Shown piece after piece: positions 12,676 through 26,348 of a DNA stretch of 64,000 bases; positions within the stretch are counted from its first letter, which is position 1; the number at the start of each line of letters is the position of its first letter. The stretch comes from Chrysomallon squamiferum (taxonomy: Eukaryota > Mollusca > Gastropoda > Neomphalida > Peltospiridae): NCBI GenBank assembly GCA_012295275.1, contig CM022665.1:26711946-26775945 (forward strand). Reading direction: 5' to 3'. The translations under genes and the position numbers were made by a program. The notes below the pieces were generated by a model, which was not told the origin of the DNA, searched no databases, and was given only the letters and a program-made list of their open reading frames with translations.

Positions 12676-12822
12676 CTATATATATTTTGTTTGATTCAAA
12701 GCTCTGTGAGCAAAATTATCATCAGTTATCCTATCCCAGTCCAACTGTGTTTGCCCTACAATAAAACCAAGTTCACGTCTACGATGCTGTGCCTGTTTCT
12801 CTTCAATATCTGCCCATCTCAC
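12676..12822 (-). CDS. YLPM1: YLPM1 exon 20 (C-terminus and stop)
   Basis: This 147-nt, phase-0 exon encodes VRWADIEEKQAQHRRRELGF then IVGQTQLDWDRITDDNFA and HRALNQTKYI before TAG. It matches the vertebrate end (VRWADLEEK..., GFVVGQTDWEKITDE, ALNRTKYI). With the KKR of exon 19 it forms KKRVRWAD, an RVxF-type PP1-docking motif. The acceptor is GATTTCAG|GTG. Confidence 0.96.
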   Translation of the reverse strand: MRWADIEEKQAQHRRRELGFIVGQTQLDWDRITDDNFAHRALNQTKYI

Positions 12823-15800
12823 CTGAAATCAAAGCAAAACAAATGGTATTATTTAATATTATGATCATTATCTAAATCAAATCCCATGTGATTTAATGGT
12901 CAGATGTCTAACTACAGTATAGTATTAACTAAAAGCAGTAAAATTGGCAATTGAAAATTTCAGTTGATGAAACCATGTTTAAAACTTAGTAAAAGTTTAA
13001 TGAAAATACATGATAAAAGGAAAATAAAACTCCCTTCCCCAACATTTTCTAGTTAAAAAAGTGTTACCATCTCTATTTTTAACATTCAGGTGGCATACAC
13101 TTTGCAAATGGAAAATCATTTTTCAATGTGTCAAAGTATGTATCCATGAGTTATCTCCCTTCAGATATTATTTACAAATATATATAAAGAAAGAGAAATG
13201 GAAGAAAAAAAAAAAAGAAAGAAAAAAGAACATATGCCCCAATCAAAAAAAACACCCAAAAAGCCCAACAAAATAAGGAAAAGAAAAAGAAAAAATAGAG
13301 AGAGGAAGTGATTCCAGATTTCAAGGACTGATATCTTTTGATAATCCAATGTTATCACTCTAGATGTTGAAACATATGGCAGACAGCAGACAGCAAGTGA
13401 AAATTAACATTCAACTTCCACATGGAAAGCAACATAAAAATGTTTTTTCTTTCTTTTTACTTCTTTTTATGTAAATCCCATATCAAGAAGCTACTTCAAT
13501 TTATATAGATAATGACTTAAGAGGAATAATTTTCAAATGCCTTATCTCAAAACACATACACATTATCACAGGCATAATAAATTATTGTGTGCATGACCGA
13601 ATTAAGTAAGCACTTTTATGAAAATAGGAAATGTATGTGACCTATGAATAAGTTGTCACAGACCATGGGCTGGAAAGGGACTGAATGAAGAAATGTAAAA
13701 ATTAACTGGTATCCTGCACTGAAAGGACCATAAACTGAAAGACAAATCCATTACCTTTGACACATTAGACATCCACCAGCTGAACAGAAAATACATTTGG
13801 GAAAAAAAGAATAAAAGAAAACAGTTTGGGAATTCAAATAATACTAATAGTGAATGTTTTGCAGTTAAGGTGTGAAAAATGACATTTCCAAAGAAAACAG
13901 CAGATCACCAACGTGAATATATTAATGAAATAGTTAAAATGTAGTTAAATAAAAATGACAATGATAAACTCACCCTCTTCTTTCCAGGGATGGATCTACG
14001 ATTAAAATAATCCATCTGAAGAAAATCCTCAACACTTTGTGGAGATGGTGAACGTTTGCGTTTATTTAATCGAAGACCATCAAGTTTATCTGTAAGAAAA
14101 TATCACAGGTAATATCAGTGATTGCTGGAAACCATGTACAAACAAAAATATCTGCTTCAATACAAAGACAAAGAAAGAATTTTAAGGAATAAAAAAAAAC
14201 AACAACAGAAGAATTTAATAGTGTTTAATAAAATTGAAATAAAACATCACCTTACCACATCTGATGTACAACTGTGGCAGATCCAATTCCAATATTCAGT
14301 TTCAAGATAAGCGATTAAATTTAAAATTTCCGAATGAAAATGTTTCATCATTTAAACTCTCGAAGTAAAATTATTAACTCTATTCAGTCAAAATGTTTTG
14401 GAAATTTGCTTTTGAACCACATTGCAAAATTAGCATACTTATTGATGTTTTCATTATTGTTTATTTTGTTTTTGCTATGCAATCCACAAAAAGCAGCAGC
14501 AGCAAACTATTTCAATATAGTAGATTCTAAGACACACGAGACTCACGAACTGGAAGTGCCAAGGTCTTAATAATAACAGGCCGATTCAAATTAGGGGTCA
14601 CACTAAAATGATGATAATAATTTTATACATGAACTGATAAATGAAGTAACACTTGCATATATGGCAGATAAATATACTCGATGCACTCTTTCCAATTTGT
14701 TGTTCACTTAAGTAATAAAGTCATAGTTAAAGTAAAGTGAATAATAAATATATAACACAGAAAAAAGGATTTATAAACAAAGAAAAAAAAATTACATTCC
14801 ATCTGCCATTCAAATGTAGACATCTGAAGCTGTAGTAAACTAAAGAACAAATAATAAGATAAGGCTTAGTGCAGCATTCAGGGTAATAAGTAATAAAACT
14901 CAGAATGATTCAAATCAGATTATAAAATAGTAAAAAAACAAAAAAAAACATTAAAAAAAAATCTGGAGACACGTTCTGTCTTAGGGAATGATGCAGCAGC
15001 ATTGCATTTGGATGCTTGCAAGCATAAGGACAAATCTTAAAATGTAAAAGAGGGGAGAAAAAGGACAGGAGAATAAAAAATTAAGTTAGCTGCATGTCTC
15101 CTGTTTTCACAATAAAAATGCAGGACAGTTTGTTGTATACAATTTTTTTGCACAGGAAAATTTTCTCATACAAATGTGCACCATAAAAAGTATTAAAAAC
15201 CTATTTTTAAATTTATCATCTGAATATGTATTTAAATACAGTAATAATAAGAACCCCCCTAAAATCCCCACAATAAAACAGTACAGATTAAAGTTATCCA
15301 AGCATATATTTATGCTATACTTGTTTTATACAAGGATTTGTGTTACACAAGTGAAGAAATGAATCATTCACATGGCAAGATTTTATTAAAAATAAAATTT
15401 CAAAGCCATGACCATAACAGCAGTGTATGTCATGGGTTTTGTACATTATTTATTTACTTTGTAAAAATAATTCAGAGAACTGTTTTTAAAACATTATTAT
15501 TATTATTACAAGTAACAGATACAGACAGACAAACACATATATAATATTAAAGAACAATGTTAATATATCAAAGCAACAATTTATAATTGTACACTGACTA
15601 TAACCTAAAACTGGATAAATAAATAAATAGATGGTTTTTTGATACTTTAAAAGTTATTTTCTTAAATTTTAGTCAGAAGATTTAATAATAATAATATAAT
15701 AGGAAATGTGTTGTAGCCGACGCTTGGCGATTTGTTCTTAACATCTAGCTACAAGGGATCTTTTATGAAACAGGAAAATAAGCACTTGACAAGGATGGGC

Positions 15801-17607
15801 AAATTGAGACATCAGTAAGAATGTAAAATGTTAAGAAAATACATCATTAACTCCTGCTTAAAAAAAGCTTTAACATTAATTTTGTGTATGTATAAGACTG
15901 TGAGAGGGAAAGTGTATGTAAAGAAAAGACACAACACCCAAAATAAAATGTGTGTGCACTTGTGCATATATGTGTGTATGTGTGGGTGGGTGCATGTGTG
16001 CCTGTGTCATGCTTCTGTGTGTGTAGCTATGGATGTATCAATTTAATACTTGGTTTAAAAAATCACAGGTATCACAAATATAATACACAGAAGCAGTTAG
16101 GATCATCAGTGAAAATACTGTTTGGACAGTTTCATATAAACAAGAGATTCATGTGTTCTGAAATCCTTCATTTGTGAAACATTAATACTGATTCATCACT
16201 TAAGTTTCTGATTACTGACACAATTTCTGGGTTTTTTTTTATATCTTTAATTTCTTAGTTGGGGGAGCTGTTTGTTTGTTTGTTGTTTTTCTTTCATTAT
16301 TACAATTTTCATTTCTCAGAAAAAACTCCATTAAAATATAAATGAACAGGCAAAATTCAAGATTTTTATGCCACAAAGGTATGAAGGTTAAAAAGTAATC
16401 TTCTCAATCTGTGATGATACTTTTGTTGAGTTTAGCCATTTATTTCTTACATTTACTAAATTGCTGTTTACTTTAAAATGAATGACCGTGTTGAAAAACT
16501 AGTCTAAACAGTTTACAAACATTTATTTTAAATAGGAACAGCTTGACTTATTCATGTGCATGTAATAATGCTGACATACATTTTAAAGTTCATCTGTGAT
16601 TCAACTACTGATAATGCATGATATCTAAAAACTAAACTAATTGCCTTTTGGATTTTTCAATGGGGCTTTTTATGCAACTTTTTAAATAATGGTCACATTT
16701 AGTTTAATTTTCACTTATTATTTTATTTCTTAATGACTGTACTAATTGAATTACTTAGTTTTTGTTAAATATATAAAAAGGATATTAATACCTGTAAGAA
16801 AAGCCATTGTTTACCCTAAATATACATTTTTTAAATTAGTGTCAATTCTACAGTAGCTAAGCTATCACAATGGTAAATACTGAGGTTATACTCTGGTACC
16901 AGTTTTACATGGAACTGAACATACGGTCTAAGAACCAAAACAAACTTGACACACTATGCCTGGCATCATAATTAAAAACAAGAAAAATAAAAAATAAAAA
17001 AATAAAAATAAAAAAGATTCTAAACTAATTTTACGGACAACTTTATTCCTTTTTTATCTTCATTTGATTATTTTGTAAAACAGCAAAATCAAAATAATTT
17101 TAATATATTACTGGCAGTCAGAGATTATGATTTGTACATTATCAGCAGCACATTTTAAATTTTTATTATATATTTTACGACTGCAAATAATATGGACATG
17201 TTATAATAAAATAATTAAATTTTTGCGTCTTTGAAATAATGGTACTATAAACATCATTCTATTTTCATCAGATGAAGAAAACAGATAAATAATGGGAGTT
17301 GATTCTTATCATTTCTTATTATTGACTTGCAAGTACTAGATGAGATGCATGTTATTGACTGGAACAAAAACATTAATAATACACAGAAATAGTAACAAAA
17401 ATTAATAAACTATTCAGTGAACATGTGGCGTTAAATATTATCTTAAATTACATAGTTCAGTTTAACGACCAAAGTCTACAAAATAAGTACATACCTTGCA
17501 CATGATTGTCAGATAAAACTGTTATAATAGTAAAGCTAATGCAAATTTTTGAAAATATAACTGATTATGAATGCTATTGTTAAGTGTCTCATTTTTTACA
17601 TAAATTA

Positions 17608-17644
<37 letters not shown>

Positions 17645-17761
17645 TTTTTTAATGAAAGTTTGATCATGAGTAGATTCTGTGGATTCTTAGTAAGACTAGG
17701 CAATGACACCTGCCCACACACACACCCAAACAAAAAACACACAAAGTATAAGAGTGTGTGT

Positions 17762-17839
<78 letters not shown>

Positions 17840-20800
17840 TCATATTTAATTGGGCTGTCATAAAGCTTGCTGGGAAGGGCATGATTCAACATGCACCAGT
17901 GGGCTAGCATAGATTCAAAAATTATTTCAGACTGTGACACAGGCATTGTTAATGTTAAAACATGTTTTTTTCACAACTGTTATTATATCTGATACAGACG
18001 GCTGCACAATTTGAAAAACAATACTGAAAAGATAAACAAACTTTTCTGAACAGCATAAAAAGTATTTCAAATGTTTATGATGTAACAAAGAAAAAATGTA
18101 CCAATTAATGCTCTTTTCATACAACTAACATGAAAACAAAGAAACACATATTTATTATTATGGGTTTTTTCTTTTGTTGTTTTCTTGGTGGGAGAAGATT
18201 GTTTTTAATGCAGCACATGTAGGTTTATATGAGCTAGTCAGGTTAATTAATTAAAAGTGCAGACAGTATAATAAAAACTATAATTAATTTGCTATATTAT
18301 ACACTACTGTGAACTTTTAGCATAAAAGGATATGAAATAAGCCATCACATTTTTGGGGGAATTTGTAGAGACGAGTTTGTGATGGTTTGTTGAAATTTAC
18401 AGTAATGGATGAGATCAACCAACACTATTAAAGTAATACATTTTTATACTACATACAATAAACTGAAATAAAATTCTTTAGAGTAAAATGGATACCATCT
18501 ATTTCATTCTGGGTGGGGTTTTCTTGGGATCTCTTTTTCTTATTGAGACAAACATAAAGGTGGTATAGGTTGGTTTGCAGTTAAGCAATATGAACAGTAC
18601 ACACAAAGAAAGTAACAAAAATAAAATAAAAATATGTTAAAACTTCATGACTTTTTGATTGGATTTTTGTTGATACAGCATCATGGACAGTATACTGTAG
18701 ATATCTGAGTAATATAAGATGATACATATCTTATTTTTGGTGGGGTTTTCATGAAGCCTTAAAAGAGGTTTTTTTGAAAAGTACATCTATGTTATGCGTG
18801 GGACAGTCTGGGCACTATATATATATAATAGATAAATAAATACATTGTGGATCATAAAATGAAACAAAATAACATATTTCATCCTGGGAGGGACTGTTTT
18901 GGATTTTTTGTCAATACAGCATCATGGACAGTATACTGTAGATATCTGAGTAATATAAGATGATACATATCTTATTTTTGGTGGGGTTTTCACGAAGCCT
19001 TTCAAAGGTTTTTTTGAAAAGTACATCTATGTTATGCATGGGACAGTCTGGGCATATAATGAAACAAAATAACATATTTCATCCTGGGAGGGACTGTTTT
19101 GGATTTTTTGTCAATATAGCATCATGGACAGTATACTGTAGATATCTGAGTAATATAAGATGATACATATCTTATTTTTGGTGGGGTTTTCACGAAGCCT
19201 TTCAGAGGTTTTTTTGAAAAGTACATCTATGTTATGCATGGGACAGTCTGGGCATATAATGAGGGACTGTTTTGGTTTATACAAAAAGATAGGTCTTTTT
19301 TGTTGGCCATTTTTCTTTGTCAGAATGAGTAGTATACACAGTGTAATAAAATAAAATCCAATCTACTATAAACATTAAAAGAAAACAAACATATCATCTA
19401 TCTCAGTTTAGATAGGTTATTTCAGAAACCTATCAATATAGTCATGATATTGATCAGTTTATACAATAAATAATATATCTATACATACAGCATAGATTAT
19501 AGGTTTTCAACCTGGGGGTTGCCAGCCTTTTTTCTGGGGGTCGCGAGTACGTTCTTGAGTGAGGGGATGTTTTAGCTTTTTTCAACTTGACTTGGAAGGA
19601 GGAATAAATAAAAATGTGCAGAAAGGTTTTGGACCCGTCATAGTGAATATAGATTCCTTTTGTACTGTCTTTGGTTGATGAGAATATGGTAATCCTAGAT
19701 ATTACTGAATCGAAAAATTTAAAGGGGGTCATCAGTCATACTGAGTTGCTCATAATGGGTCGCGGTATGAAAAAGAAGGTTGAAAACCCGTGGCATAGAA
19801 TGTACACAGTAAAATAAAAAGTTGTCTAATTTGTTTGGTCTATTTTGGGTGGAAAGGCAATTTCAACTTCTCAGTTGAACACAGAATACTCTGATTTACT
19901 ATACACAGTAAGTAAGACTGAATTTGTTTTGGACTCAAGATTTAAATGGGATGGGCACATTTGTCTGCCAAGCAGCATGGACAGTGTATATATTTCTTAT
20001 ACAAATTTTTTTTTATCGAAGTATCATTTGTAAGGACAATAATGTCTATATTGCTACAAAACACTGTAGCAACAACATTGGTAATAATCAGTATTACATC
20101 AGTTTGAAAGATGTAAACAAATTCAACACACTTACCTAATTGTTCTTCTGATGCTTCAATCTCCCATCTTGATTTCTGGTTTATCTGCCAAAACATCAAT
20201 TTTTTAAATATCAGTGGCTGAAACAGACATTCAGTGACAATTTTATCCATGTTTCATTATAGTTATTACATTAAAATGTGAACCACATGTCAGTTTTGAT
20301 GTGGACTTGTCTTTTTTACTACCAAAGAAATATGACACAGAAAAATGGGAACTGAGGTACTGCAAATGTTGAAACAACAACTATTTCTGATAGTTTTATT
20401 TTGCTTCAGTACACAACTTACAAGATATATACAAAGGAATGTCATTTTGAAAATACTGTCTATAATTTTATGGGCTAAATAGTTATGGCTTGGGGAGGAA
20501 TTATGTCGAGTGGATCTATGACAGGTCCAGGATATAATATATTTACACATTTCTAAAATGTGAAAATTAGGAGTGATGAGCATTAACATTTAGCTGTTTT
20601 ATAGTTTGCAAGACATGTTACAATACATGTTACAATACTTTTAAACAAACATTGCAGAATACAAAATTTCCTATGGTTTTTGTCTTTATTTTCTTATCAG
20701 AAGAAAAATGAAAGAAATCTTATCAATTTCTTCTTGATGAATACCATATGAACAGCAGCAGTATTGAAAAACAGTGATTAAAACCAATCAGAGGTTGGTA

Positions 20801-21969
20801 TTTAGTTATTTCAAAGTAGAAATGTTTTATGATTAAATTAACAGAAGACATTTATCAGAAGCAATGCCTCTTCAGAAGATAACATATGTCATAAAAACAC
20901 AAATATTCTTTTACAAAAGAAAAAAAAAGAAAAAATAATTGTTATCTTTAGGTAAACGGTTGTATTGGTATTCACATCTTGACATGTTCTGTAGCTGATA
21001 CCATTATCAATGAACAGCAATATAAAAACATGTTGTTCTAAACATTATAATAAAGTCATTTGGTAGGTATTATGAATTTTTTACTGTCCAATTCTAGCAA
21101 TCCTAACTACTTGAAAATTATAAATAATAACATGCTAGATATATATAACATTTTTGAGCCTTCTAATGAATGTATGTGTGTTTAGAAAATTGCTTTTTGC
21201 AATTTAAATGAGTGTCAAAATCTGGGAATGTTTGAACAGTAAATGACTTCAGTCACCCTTGATTTTTCTACACTGCAGATCCATACTTTGAATTGAGTTG
21301 GAATGTCACTAATATGTTTCTGTTTTAATGCATCCTGTGTGTTAAACCAACAGTGGCTTCAGTGTGTAGAAATATCAATATGTAAGTTGAAATAGACTGT
21401 TAAGAAAATTTGTAATTTTTTTAATGTACTTACCTACTTTTAAACATTAACAGATCTTCCCAGCCAAAAAAATCAATCAACTCACTTTATTTTTTAAATG
21501 ATATTTGCAATACATCATTATATCATGCATTTTATATACTATTCACAGAACCACTCAGAAAATCACTGGTCTGAAAATCTGTAAGTTAAACCAGCAAATG
21601 CTGAATTTCACCATCTTGCAAACCAAACACCATCTCTTGTTATGTAATTATTTTTTAACAATCTGTTCTACATGACAATATTGATAAACAAAACAAAATC
21701 TCATTCTTGGACATTTTTGGCTTTGGCCTAACCAGAACAGTGAATATTATTTTGCTGTTTATTCTAAATCAAAATAATTTTTGATTGAGGTTTACCCCTC
21801 CAAAGCTGTGAAGCTCCACTTTATCTTCCTCATCAACATCAGTCTCTTTTCTGTCAGGAGTTTCATCTTTTGATTTTTTCGTTGCTTCTTCTTTAGCTGC
21901 ATCTTCCATCTCAACCTGTATCAAGTGGAATGGAATAGAGATATTATTTAAAATGTTAGATCTTTCCCA

Positions 21970-22001
<32 letters not shown>

Positions 22002-24128
22002 AAATAAAATAACAAGAACAATAATAATTAAATTTAAAAAAAGAAAGCAAACTTAGTAATTATAATGTGACTGCATGAACTATATCTTATTTTTCAAAAT
22101 TAATTTTTTTATCTTCCTAAAAAAAAACAAATTAAAAAGAAAAAAAACCCCAACAAAATCTGAAATTTATTTATTATATAAAATTTCTGTTCACAAAAAT
22201 AATTTGAAATATTTTTATAAAATAATAATAAATAATAATAACAGACAGAAAATATTTTGCTTTACTATGATGTTAAGATAATTATATAGATTAAAAAACA
22301 ACAACAACAACATAAATATATATCTCTAATATAAAAGAAAACATTCAAAATTAACATAAAAACTTTGAAACTATTTTTCAGAGGACAAACCTCTGTTATG
22401 GAATCTTCTTGAAGCAGCCATCTAATATCTAGTCTTAGGAAATGCCTTGGAGTTTCTTCCCATCTTTTCTGAATCTAAGGGGTAAAAAGAAATGAGTACA
22501 TCCAATATTTGTTATATAGTAATAATAATTTCATGTTTAACATTTAATTAAGATTTGAAATTTTAAAGGGAGAATTCTAAGATACATTTTTAAATTGAAC
22601 ATTTTAACCATTCTGGATCAAGCATCAGGTTTAGCATTATATTACACTTAAATAGTTTTTACTAAAGATGACCTCTTTTAAAATACATTTAACATTATAA
22701 AGAAAAATATTTTATTTATTTATTAAATTTGTACTGATTTGCCATTTAGAATCTTACCTTCTCTATGTCACTGAGTGTAAACTTATGGGTGTTTCTTTTG
22801 GAACAAATACTGATATCTGCTTCCACATGAGCTACATAAACCTGAAATAATAATTTAAAAAGATTACACAAATATTTATTTTTCAAACATCAAATTCACA
22901 CACACATACAGAGAGACAAATAAATAAATACATGACAGCTCACATACACATATATACTAATTGTATCAGTCTGCCACATAACAGACAGCATAAGCAAATT
23001 ACTGAATATAAATGACATATAAATGTAGACATTAGTCAAAATACCTTTATTAAAAACTGAAAATATTGCATTTGATCATTAATATAAACAGAACTTAATT
23101 CAACACTGTAATTCCTCTATAGGCTGGACCTGTGGGTGGCAATCTGGTTTTGAGCACACTATTTTCGTTTAAACCACATGAAGATCAAATTTGTAGATGT
23201 ATATGCAGTAGTATCTTGACTTACGAGTTTAATTTGTTCTGTGACTGAGCTCATAACTCAAATCAGTTTTCCCAAATGAAATTAATTGAAATACCATTAA
23301 TCCATTCGAGCCCTAAAAAACCACCACAGTTTCTTGTAAAGTGTTTTTAAATAAGAAAAATGTATTTATAAATGACAAATATTCTTTAAAAAAATTATAA
23401 ATCAAAGAGAATAAATTTCTTTTGAAAAGGGTATTTATCTTGGAGATCAGACAAATTATTTTAACATTTTTGGCCTTTACCGACTCCTTTGTAACTCAGA
23501 TTTTGACTTGCAATTCAAAGCACAAAATCGACTGGGTGACTGCTTGTAAGTTGGTGCACTCTTAAGTCAAGGTACCACTGTATTTACACTGTATTCAGGC
23601 TAGAATTTGAGGAGAGCTGGGTGCTCTCTTATTATTAAAGCACTTTCTGCATGAATATTTTTTTATCAAGGCAATATTTTTTTATCAATTAAAGTTAAAA
23701 ATAAATAAAATAACAAAATATGAAAATTATGGATTTGTAAATAATGTAACACTTGGGTTTACATACACAAAATATTTATACTTTTTGCACAATGCAACAT
23801 CAGTGGGGACACACAGCTGATCAGTTTATTTCAAAGACAGCAACATTTGTTTTTTACATTTTGAAATCTCTCTGCTGTCAGTGTTTCAGTGTCAGTGAAT
23901 TTCCATTTCAGTCTAGTTTGGAACATTTAGTTTGTGCTCTCTGACTGTTTTTATCATTTTCAACTGAAAAAAGACTCTTTCACACTCAGTACTGTTCAAA
24001 AGCTTTTCCTCTTTTTGCACTGCTCAAAACAGTGTTAATAATGGGTTTTCCTTAATAAATAATAACAGTGTAGCTGCCAGATATTTTAAAATTTAGTATT
24101 GTTATTGTTGTTTTATTAAGAGATTTTT

Positions 24129-24178
<50 letters not shown>

Positions 24179-26304
24179 TACACACACACACACACATAGA
24201 TAGATAGATATATTACTTTCATTATACTGAATGTGTCCATCATTGTATAAAAGTAAGTAAGTGAATAATTATATAGTTGATGTAGGCCGGGAGGTTTGCC
24301 ATGTTGAAAAAAGGAGATTAATAAAAATAATAATAATAATCTTTTGACATTAAATATTGAAAACAAATATTATTGTGTGGAATAAATGAATAGAAAGTCA
24401 CATATTTCACTAATGTTAATTCAGCATCAAATGTAAACTGTTATGACAAAAATATGGACACTTAAAGACGTTTACTGACATGAAACCAGCCACTTTTAGC
24501 AATTTCCTTTCTCATGTTGACACCATTAAACAATATTTTGTGAAAGAAGTAGTGCCAAAACAAAATATATAATTCTGATAATTTGTTTTTATAACAATCA
24601 GAAGTAACTGTTTTCTGAACTCAAGGGAAATAACTCATAAAACAGCTAGACTTGCCACTGTTCAAACTGAAACCCAAAATTGGTATTGCATAAAAATAAA
24701 AAACATTTTTTTATTTTAAATTTTTTAAAATACAAATGAAAGGCAGATGGCAACAATCAGGGCAGGGCACAGGGCATGCCACCCTGTTATTTACTGCTAG
24801 CTATAACACTGATTTACACTTAATAAATGTACAAAACATAAAACATTTAACTTGACAACTGTAATTTACTTTGAAATATTGACCAACCTGGAAACCTTTT
24901 GACTTTGCATAGCTCCAGAAATCATCATAGTGCTGTGTTTTCTCATTCACTGCATCAAGAATAATGAATGGAAAGAAACCATTATCAATGGTCTTCTTAA
25001 AAGATTTCAGTAAGTTTTTTCTATAGGCTTTTTCCATTTCTGGTTCATACTCATACTCCAAAACCTGACAGAAGAAAAAAACAAAATGTTATTCCTGATC
25101 TACACATTATTTTTTAGCATCACATTGCTGCACCTTAAATTCCATATCAAAGTATTTTAATAAACGATAAATTTAAGACAGAAATTAAATATTTTCATCA
25201 GTAATATGTAGCAGTGAAACAAGAGAAAAAAGCTATAATGACAATAATAATAAAATGAAAAAATTAACACAATAAAGAAACAAAATAAGGAAAATTGTTT
25301 ACTCTTAAAATGATTTTTAGACTTAAGTAGCTTTGTTTTATAAACTGTTATCAACTGGTTTCACAGTTTCGAAATTTGGTAAGTTTCTTTAATTAAAAAT
25401 ATTTCTAACAGATTTAATATTTATTTTCCAACAGAGTTAATCTGAATTTTCTCCATTAGATGATACACACTTTTTTTGTTACCATTTTTTTGCTTTCTGG
25501 GTCCTTCTCCTTCTTTTCCACTTCCACCATGAAATAGTCATCAAGACATAGCATTCTAGGGGCACTACCACCATTGGCCAGTTCTTTGTCCTTTAACATG
25601 CAATAAGACAGTAAGTTTCCATTTTTAGTAAACCATAACAAAGACAGCAATTATAACAACATGTGTAGAATACATGAAAACAGTTTCATTCAGATGAAAA
25701 CAACTGTAACAAGTTCAATTTAAGATAACAAATGCTTCTTTTTTTTTTTTGATAATTACAATACTAAATGTTTCATTCTGAGTTTCATGAATGGTTCTAC
25801 ACATCTAATCATTTTAATCCTGATAAATTTGATAAACTAATGTTTTACTGATACCAGATTCTACTCACTCTTATCAGTTTACTGACGTAAGTTTTCCCTA
25901 CACCTGGCAGTCCTCTCAGTATGATGACAATTTGCTGTGGTCTGGACTTTCGGCCCGGGGAACACAAGAGATCTTCAACTTTGGCAGTTTCAATTTTTGG
26001 TTCAAACACAGGTTGTACTGGTTCTGGGAATCCATGAGGAGGAGTGCTTCTGACAGCTGGCCCGAAATCAGGCGTGTGTCTGGCCAATGGCATATTTCTT
26101 CCCACATCTTGCCAGGAATCCCTATATTTAAAACTAAAGTGATTGTTTTCTCAGTAAATTATGAAAGTCACTGCATCTGCCAACCCTGTCCTTATAAATG
26201 CACAGCTCAGTTTGAAACTACTTACCTGATGGGCTATTTCTCATTCCAGCCAGTGCACGACAGCTGATATAACAAAAGGTTAGGTATGTACTATCTTGCA
26301 CAAT

Positions 26305-26348
<44 letters not shown>

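Larger units (their letters stand above)
14090..20135 (-). other. YLPM1 intron 18 (longest intron), repeat-rich
   Basis: Six kilobases between exons 18 and 19 hold dispersed repeat copy B, (TA)n and (CT)n arrays, a local tandem repeat (18661-19274) with older diverged relatives, and a hAT-type MITE (19498-19792). I see no coding exon with homology inside it. Confidence 0.8.
22842..24887 (-). other. YLPM1 intron 14
   Basis: Two kilobases with a Tigger-like MITE at 23206-23580 and an AT/CA/TAGA compound microsatellite at 24134-24210. No further exon is seen. Confidence 0.75.

Noticed and set aside
17660-17882. ORFs on both strands across the (TC)n array
   Set aside because: Dinucleotide repeats of this kind are open in all frames; poly-Leu-Ser and poly-Arg-Glu are artefacts.
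18960-19354. Two ORFs with almost identical starts (MIHILFLVGFSRSLS)
   Set aside because: They come from copies 2 and 3 of the local tandem repeat, not from duplicated genes.
25916-26107. Minus ORF starting MWEEICHW in exon 12
   Set aside because: It is the wrong frame for the conserved P-loop; it would be used only if the 38-nt cassette exon is included.
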